Part shown: positions 58,038 to 64,000 of the stretch, in pieces
How the letters are laid out: each line of letters opens with the position of its first letter
Position numbering within the stretch: position 1 is the stretch's first letter
From: Choristoneura fumiferana
Taxonomy: Eukaryota > Arthropoda > Insecta > Lepidoptera > Tortricidae
Length of the DNA stretch: 64,000 nucleotides
Direction of reading: 5' to 3'
Assembly: GCF_025370935.1 (NCBI RefSeq)
Contig: NC_133472.1
Location: 22,941,256 to 23,005,255 of the forward strand
Translations under genes and position numbers: made by a program
The notes under the pieces: generated by a model
What the model was told of the DNA's origin: nothing
The model's input: only the letters and a program-made list of their open reading frames with translations
Databases searched by the model: none

Positions 58038-59313
58038 CCTCGTGTGTTCACAAGTTTTGAGACAAACTTCGACATTAAAAATAAAAGAAAATAATACTGG
58101 CAGCTGTTTTATTTCTTTTTCTCATTTTGAATTTGGAATGTTCGTGTTCTATTTGTGCATTTTAAAATGCATTTCAACTATTTTTCTCGTGATGGAGGGA
58201 ACAAAAAAATTACGTGCGACTGTTATTTCACTTCATATCGCTGGAAAAAAACCAATGGAGATTTTCCGTGACATAAAATGTTTTGGGATAAGCCGCAACT
58301 TTGTGTATTACACCATAAAACGTTACAAGGAGACTAATTCTCTGAAAAATCGCCAAAAGAGTGGCCGCCCGAGGTCTGTAAGAACGACTGCGAATATCAA
58401 AAAAATTAGAGAGCGTCTTCGTCGAAATCCGTGTCGCACTTAGAAGAAACTCGCTCTGCAGACTAACATTTCGCGTATTTCAGTCAACAGAATATTGAAA
58501 TACGATCTCAAGGTAAAGGCGTCGTAGAAAAGTTCACTTCCTAAATGATCGCTTCCGTAAATTACTGCTTAAGAGACACGATGCAAAAAAGATACTCTTC
58601 ACCAATGACAAAATGTTCACGGTCGAAAAGTTCCACCGACAAAACAAAGTTTATGCCAAAAGCAGCAAAGATGTTCCAGCTTCAGCACGAAATGTCTGGC
58701 GTACCCATCATCCGGCGAGTGTGATGGTATGGTGGGGGGTTTCGGACGAAGGTGTCACTGCACTCCATTTTTGCCAACAAGGCGTTAAGGTGAAAGCAAA
58801 AAATTATCAAAGTGACATTTTAGAAACTGTGGTGAAACCTCTGTCTAATACTTTATTTCATGGCAAAAAATGTTTTTTCCAGCAAGACTCAGCACCGGCC
58901 CACAAGGCTAAAACGACTCAAGCTTGGTTAAGAGAAAATTTGCCAGACTTCATCGCAAAAATGCAGCAGAAATGGCCACCCTCCAGTCCTGATCTCAACC
59001 CACTGGACTACTCTTTGTGAACTGAATTGGAACTCAGGGCAGGCCAAAAGTCCCATCCAAACTTGGATTCTCTAAAGCGGGCCCTCATAAGAGAAGCGAA
59101 GCAAATCCCACTGGAGAAGATTCGTGCTGCGATTGAAGCCTGGCCCGAACGTCTAAGAGCTTGTATAAAGAATCGAGGCGGTCATTTCGAGTAGAAATTG
59201 CATGTAATTTTTGGTTAGTGTCAACTTATTATTAGCTGAAAATGTTATAAATTTAACTTAATTTATGAATTTTGTAACTTTTATTACGTCTCAAAACTTA
59301 TGAACACACGAGG
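58038..59313 (+). mobile_element. mariner-type transposon, 1276 bp, TA-flanked
   Basis: The terminal inverted repeats start CCTCGTGTGTTCA(C/T)AAGTT and continue TTGAGAC. TA lies at 58036-58037 and 59314-59315. Length and ends are typical of mariner. The insertion point corresponds to the intact CTACTAATAATTCTCAAGC at about 24540-24558. The TIRs differ by about one base in 26, but the transposase has at least three disabling lesions. Confidence 0.92.
58192..59194 (+). pseudogene. Broken mariner transposase (DD34D type)
   Basis: The N-terminal part has helix-turn-helix segments (MEGTKKLRATVISLHIAGKK, then SRNFVYYTIKRYKE and SGRPRSVRTT). The catalytic part includes WRTHHPASVMVWWGVSDEG, FFQQDSAPAHKAKTTQAWL and WPPSSPDLNPLDYSL; the last two Asp are separated by 34 residues, the mariner signature. 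It closes with RLRACIKNRGGHFE and a TAG at 59192-59194. Lesions are an in-frame TAG (58441-58443), a frameshift at about 58518-58535, and TGA in place of the expected Trp (59018-59020). The first catalytic site, normally TDEK in the family, reads TNDK at 58601-58612, so the first Asp is lost. Confidence 0.9.
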
Positions 59314-59879
59314 TAGTCCTCAAGCAAACTTAGCCGTTATAGTTTTCCTTGAAAGTTTGATGTACTTACTACCATCCTGAATTTTTTCAAAATTTTCCAC
59401 CCACCGGTTTAGATTTTAAAGGGGGGGGACGCTCGATTTTAATGAAAATTTGCACTTTAAAGTTTGAATATTTCGCAAACAAATCACTGAATCGAAAAAT
59501 CGTCTGAGTAAACCCCTAATTAATGATTTTAAAAGACCTATTCAACGATACCCCATACTATAGGGTTAGATGAGAAAAAAAAATAGCCCCCGCAACGTCC
59601 GTGGGACACCCAAAAAAAAATTATTTTTTTATTGTACCATTTTGTCGGCATAGTTTACACATATATATTTGCAAAATTACAGCTTTCTAGCATTGATAGT
59701 CCCTGAGCAAAGCCGCGGACGGACAGATAGACATACAGACATAGCGAAACAATAAGGGTTCCGTTTTTGCCATTTTGGTTCCGGAACCCTAAAAATGAAA
59801 CTTTGCTACCATTGTTTTTGTTCGTTTTGTCCGTTTAAAACGAAGCATTAGTTCCAATATTTGTACATTTAAAAGCTGA

Positions 59880-60130
59880 CTCATTTATGGCTCGCAAAAC
59901 ACGACAACAAATTAATACATTACGGCAAAAGATAGGTCGTATCTATATGTGTATTTCGTAGTACGATACGACTTTTTAGAATAATTTCAGATTGTTTTTC
60001 CGGCGTGCTGAAATTACAATTAGACCAATCATAAGTAATCGTCTGCTGCATGTGAAATTAAATTGACCAATGGGAATGCGTCATTTATGACTTTTCTGAG
60101 GTGTTTTTTTTCTCTTAAACGCATATATGC
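59880..60130 (-). repeat. Repeat shared (inverted) with 51080-51250
   Basis: TGGCTCGCAAAACACGAC, GTAATCGTCTGCTGCATGTG and AAATTGACCAATGGGAATGC. It is longer than the 51 kb copy, with an extra middle. Confidence 0.6.
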
Positions 60131-60569
60131 ACAAAATGCTTTGATTTTTTTTAGTGTGAAAAAACGCTACAACATTAACTTTTAAAGCCAGCTGCGCACG
60201 GCACTACGGTACTATTCAATGGAAAAAATCAATTGTGTAAACAAATGTAGTGACTGACATTGACACTTGACTGACGACTGGCTGACTGACTGACTGACGT
60301 TGGCTCTAGTGATGTGAATGCTCTTTAACATACTTCAATCAGCAGTAAATAATTATTTTGAATTTACTCATATTTCATTATTTAATGTAAACCCTAAGTT
60401 TAATTTTTAAAAATGGCGAATCACGTATTCTCTTAGTCTTGTTCAAGAGTCATTGACAATGTTTCCATGTCCCTTTTAACTTAAAATGTTTAATAGCATT
60501 TTCAAGAAGTTTTAGAATTATGCCTTCAAATATATATACCTAACGTTTCTTCCATACAAACTTACACTT

Positions 60570-60680
60570 CATGTTCAAAACTTACACTCCCCTTTATACC
60601 CCTTTAAGGGTAGAATTTTTAAAATGGTGAGACATGTATATCCACTTGTATTTTTTGACGTATATTTTCCCCAAGGTTTA
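60570..60680 (+). repeat. Single unit of the 25.4-kb tandem repeat
   Basis: AACTTACACTCCCCTTTATA, CCCCTTTAAGGGTAGAATTT and GTATTTTTTGACGTATATTT match unit 2 at 25549-25686. Confidence 0.6.
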
Positions 60681-60811
60681 TGATGGAGTATTTTAGAATT
60701 GAAAGGGTCAGTTAAAATATGGATTAATTTAGATTTTTTTGCTGCTTAAGTAGCGTAGTAGAAAAAGCCTACCTGAGATATGTGTGCATAGGAGAAATTT
60801 CTATCTTGACT

Positions 60812-60950
60812 CCTGTCCAACGGTGGTGTAGGGGTTATAGTACGCAGTATGGATTGCTGAGGACCTAGGTTCGATTCCCAGCGCTGGTCTCTTTTTCTGG
60901 TTTTTCTGTGCATCCATGTCTCAGTTTGTATTTTCGATATAATTTAGAAG
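60812..60950 (+). mobile_element. tRNA-derived SINE of a second type
   Basis: The tRNA-like head ACGGTGGTGTAGGGGTTATA ... GAGGACCTAGGTTCGATTCC holds a perfect Pol III B box GGTTCGATTCC at 60868-60878. The body CTGGTTTTTCTGTGCATCCA follows. The A box is degenerate and the acceptor stem does not close, so it is not a functional tRNA. Confidence 0.7.
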
Positions 60951-61113
60951 AGGCATTTTTAAATTCACATAAGACAGGGAAATGAGAGTAGACACAGGGA
61001 AGTGATTCAAAATGATTTTTTGGTCCAACAATGGACTCCACAGTAAATATGATACTAGTAAATAGAAATGTACATAATTTGTACTAAAATACTATTTTAT
61101 CGTTCAACTAGTG

Positions 61114-61590
61114 TTTACCCGCGGCTTCGCACACGTAAATCATTAGGTGCAGCAGCTGAAATACCGGGATTTTTAAAATTTCCGTGGGAATTCCCGAAAA
61201 TTAAATCGTTGTTTTCATTGACATTACATTAAAAACAATCATGGTCAAATTTCATGACTCTAAGCCCAGCGGTTATTAGTTCGAAATTTTATCCCTATCT
61301 CGTGGGAATAGCGAAATAAAAAGTAGGCTATGTTTTATTCCAGATGTCAAACTATCTACATACCAATTTTCATGACTCTAAGCTGAGCGGTTGTTATTTC
61401 AAGATTTTATCCCTATCCCATGGGAATATCGGGATAAAAAGTATCCTATGTTGTAATCCAGGTTATCTAACTTTTCGCCAAATTTCATCCAAATCCGTCC
61501 AGCCGTTTTAGCGTGAAGAAGTAACAAACATATTCACTCACTCACTCACAAACTTTCACATTTATAATATTAGTAGGATTAGTAGGAAGT
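61114..61590 (+). repeat. LINE-associated repeat, inverted relative to 22880-23815
   Basis: TTTACCCGCGGCTTCGCACA, then units with CATGACTCTAAGC(C/T)(C/G)AGCGGTT and TCCCATGGGAATATCGGGAT, then ATCCAAATCCGTCCAGCCGT, a (TCAC)n run and TTTATAATATTAGTAGGATT, with a slipped GTAGGATAGTAGGATAGGAT end. Confidence 0.7.
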
Positions 61591-62059
61591 AGGATAGTAG
61601 GATAGGATTAGAAACCTTTATAAACCTTCATTAAATAGTGTAACTTAACACAAATAATTAATATCTACGAATAAATTAATTTGCAGAGCCAGCCATAATT
61701 ATCGGTAGGTAAGGTTGGTTCAGTCAAATAATTAATTTTGTTGGTACAGCACTAAATTTCCAGAGACTAGACCGACCATAGACCAACTTCGGTGAGGAAA
61801 AAATTATCATGTCAATTTGACAAATATAACGGATTTTCGTCTTCCAATTAATTCTATAAAATAAACATATTTACACGATTATTTAATGATAAAATGGTTG
61901 TTAAAAACAGTGGTGAGCTCATTGAGATGTGAATATGATCGGGATTGGCGTTCAAATGCAAGTAACTACGGAGTAATCGTGAAAAATTGCTTTGTTTACA
62001 CAATTGATTTTTTCCATTGAATAGTACTTTTTACATTGGTATGACTGCCCGGCTACTCA

Positions 62060-63100
62060 GTGCGCGAGCATACTCGTACATCCTCGTCATGTTCGACTTG
62101 CTGCCGCAGCCTGGCTGCTGTTTTTATTTTTTTAATATGTGGTTTGTGGGTACTATGGCCACTAAGAACGGACTGGATTAGAAAATAAATGTCACAAATG
62201 AAAAACTAAAATCGGCGGCAGCAACGTAGTCTTTGGATTATTCTTGTTTGTTTTGTGATAAATGTTTTTTTTTCATCTCTCATACTCGGAAAGTGAGGCA
62301 AATCATATCTAACAACAGGGAAGAAAACTACACATTCTTCTTAAGGGTAGATATAAATTAAAAAATAAATAAAAAGGCATTGGATGTCAATGGAACACAT
62401 AGGTACATATTCAGCCTATACGGCATATACATGGTATAATTATGGAGTTTTTTTTCTTAATTGATCATATTACAAATTTTATAATTCTAAGTAGTCAAAT
62501 ATTATTAAATTATTTCCATTAGTTGCTTATACGCAGACATATAAAACCAAAAAAGTTAAAAATTTGTTAAGAAAAAAAAACTTTAGGTACTAAATGATGG
62601 CATGTACAGCTTAAATCCTTGGTTCAGTTTGATAGGTAACGATAACTTACTAATTTTAGAAATAAATTAACTAAAATTCATATTTTATCTACTGTGTCTC
62701 TAATCATTATTTTAAACATTTAAAATTTTGTAAAATTATTTATTTCTTGATAATAAAGTCATTAGTCAATTGATTTTCTTTTTTGATTTTTTTTTGATTC
62801 GATATATATTTTCTCATATTAACATATGTATATTATTTTACTTTCCTTGTAGTCGAAATGAAAAGCAGAGTGATTAACTCGGGAAAAACACCAATATCAC
62901 ACTCGAGTTATCTCGTCTGATAATGTTTCTTTTCCTCCCTTGTTGAACAATATACTATAGTTCTTCGCAGTGTTCGTGAAAAGCGCAATGTTTAGTCTCG
63001 GCCAAAAGTTCGTATCAAATTAATTATGTCGCTTAAGTCGAATTTTCAAATTGACACACAAGTCTATCGGCATTATTGTTTTATGACATGCAAACGATTA
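62060..63100. other. Non-coding stretch, nothing recognised
   Basis: AT-rich with no credible ORF and no repeat shared with the rest of the window. Confidence 0.4.
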
Positions 63101-63109
63101 TGAACTTTA

Positions 63110-63992
63110 GGGTGGTAGGCCACATATTTGGCTGATGGTACCTTAGCCATGCAGGAATTTATTATTGCAGCAGTATTGATATCCATCATATAAAAGGACC
63201 ACACCATCTTTGCGGGGCAGAAAAAAATAAAATTCCTCGTCGTCCGACATGATAGACAACGCTGTCGAACCAAGCGGCCGGGGGGTATTCATCAAAAAGG
63301 TCCCACGGTTTCAGCTAAAGAGGTAACAGTCAGACAAACACAATATGACTATGCATTTATAATATTAAATAGGAAAAACTTGCCGACGAAACCGCAGACT
63401 ATGTGTGCCGCATAACTGTATTTTTCTACCGAGAACAGTAATTTTACATATTTCTCGCTTTTCCAGTGTTTCGGGCGCTGAAACTTGAAAGGCGGTTTCA
63501 AGTCATTGTGCTTGGAATGAGCGCATGAAAATTAAATGTCTGTCGCGGGCCGGGCGCTTACTCGGCGCCCGTGACGTTGAGATACGCTGCGACTCGGAAA
63601 ACGAAAACATTAATTTGAAATTTAAACTAGCCTGATTTTAGACCTTTTATCCGAATAAGTGAAGTCAAATGTCTGTCATTAATTTACTTAACGTCACTCT
63701 TAATTGTATTTGAGGAAAAAATCGTATGTCAGTAAATAATTTAAAAAGCCTTCACTTCACTTTTTATGTTGCAAAAAAGGAAAACTTGATTTCATATGAA
63801 GCAAAATCAAGTCACCTGACTTTTCTATTGTGAATTCTCTTAAAGTACAGTCTGCAGCAGAAGTAGATGAGCAGTTGTGGTGTTCAAAATGACTTAAACA
63901 CTCTCTTTATACTTTGGCAATAGAGTCATTGAACCGTGTACCCGCAACACTTGATATCATGTACCATCAGCCAAATAAGTGGTCTATCAATT
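63110..63992. repeat. Inverted pair GGTAG(G/A)CCAC...GTACCATCAGCC
   Basis: GGTAGGCCACATATTTGGCT, GATGGTAC at 63111-63138 is imperfectly inverted near 63965-63992 (GTACCATCAGCCAAATAAGT, GGTCTATC). The 0.9-kb span may be a nonautonomous DNA element with its right end at the window edge. A GC-rich patch (63540-63600) lies inside, and no transposase is recognised. The minus ORF at 63073-63273 has no secure identity. Confidence 0.5.
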
Positions 63993-64000
63993 TTTATTCA

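Larger units (their letters stand above)
57876..59797 (-). repeat. Repeat family G copy split by mariner
   Basis: The left part (57876-58037) begins AAACCAGCCAAGAGCGTGTC and ends TAGGCTGCTATTTACTC..CTACTAATA. The right part (59314-59797) resumes with TAGTCCTCAAGCAAACTTAG and ends GGAACCCTAAAAATG. Joined, it matches 24521-25114. Confidence 0.8.
60209..62027. repeat. Perfect 37-bp inverted pair bounding 1819 bp
   Basis: 60209-60245 (starting GTACTATTCAATGGAAAAAA) is exactly repeated in reverse at 61991-62027. Between them are a SINE head (60812), a LINE-type unit and the 61114-61590 repeat. There is no transposase. It may be the ends of a nonautonomous transposon that collected other insertions, or two separate copies of a short element. 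Confidence 0.65.

Noticed and set aside
60821..60890. Possible tRNA gene (perfect B box)
   Set aside because: The A box is degenerate, the acceptor stem does not pair, and a non-tRNA body follows, so it is a SINE head.
63073..63273. 66-codon minus ORF with WSFYMMDINTAAIINS, faintly like a piggyBac transposase segment
   Set aside because: The likeness is a short hydrophobic stretch with no catalytic residues or neighbouring homology. It overlaps an inverted-repeat end. Too weak to call.

Overview
The window looks like a nuclear chromosome segment from a moth or butterfly (Lepidoptera). The evidence is one intron-containing animal gene with GT-AG splice sites in an AT-rich background, plus a dense set of dispersed repeats of types common in lepidopteran genomes: mariner, tRNA-derived SINEs, LINE 3' ends with ATT-type tails, many foldback MITEs, and short TTAGG runs. 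I did not try to name the species.

Only one convincing host gene is present. It is a four-exon gene on the + strand (coding 888-8346) for a 199-residue class II ubiquitin-conjugating enzyme of the UBE2K/E2-25K type, with a UBC fold, catalytic Cys92 and a C-terminal UBA domain. Its three introns hold at least six separate repeat insertions. A 100-base run of N (8849-8948) follows its 3' UTR.

The remaining 55 kb has no gene I can support. It is a layered graveyard of mobile elements: (a) LINE ORF2 fragments at 12.96-13.5 kb, 28.3-29.2 kb and 43.6-44.1 kb; (b) a mariner of 1276 bp at 58.0-59.3 kb with a broken transposase, and a 134-bp MITE at 27.3 kb that shares its ends; (c) a decayed DDE transposase at 41.7-42.2 kb; (d) a probable 932-bp solo LTR at 13.88-14.82 kb; (e) tRNA-derived SINEs at 8.7, 19.9, 43.3, 51.7 and 60.8 kb; (f) many inverted-repeat elements, several with clear TA target duplications; (g) tandem arrays with periods of about 120, 138, 92, 60 and exactly 22 bp. 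Several insertions can be dated relative to each other, because a second copy of the host repeat elsewhere in the window shows the empty site.

The least explained item is at 50.54-51.02 kb: a TATA box, a correctly spaced arthropod-type initiator, nine 22-bp GC-rich repeats and a polyadenylation signal in order. It is either part of an LTR or an independent short transcription unit. The long stretches 9.0-10.9, 35.0-40.7, 45.5-48.0, 53.6-56.5 and 62.1-63.1 kb show no recognisable gene. I see no rRNA gene, no intact tRNA gene, no CRISPR array and no clear virus-derived sequence.
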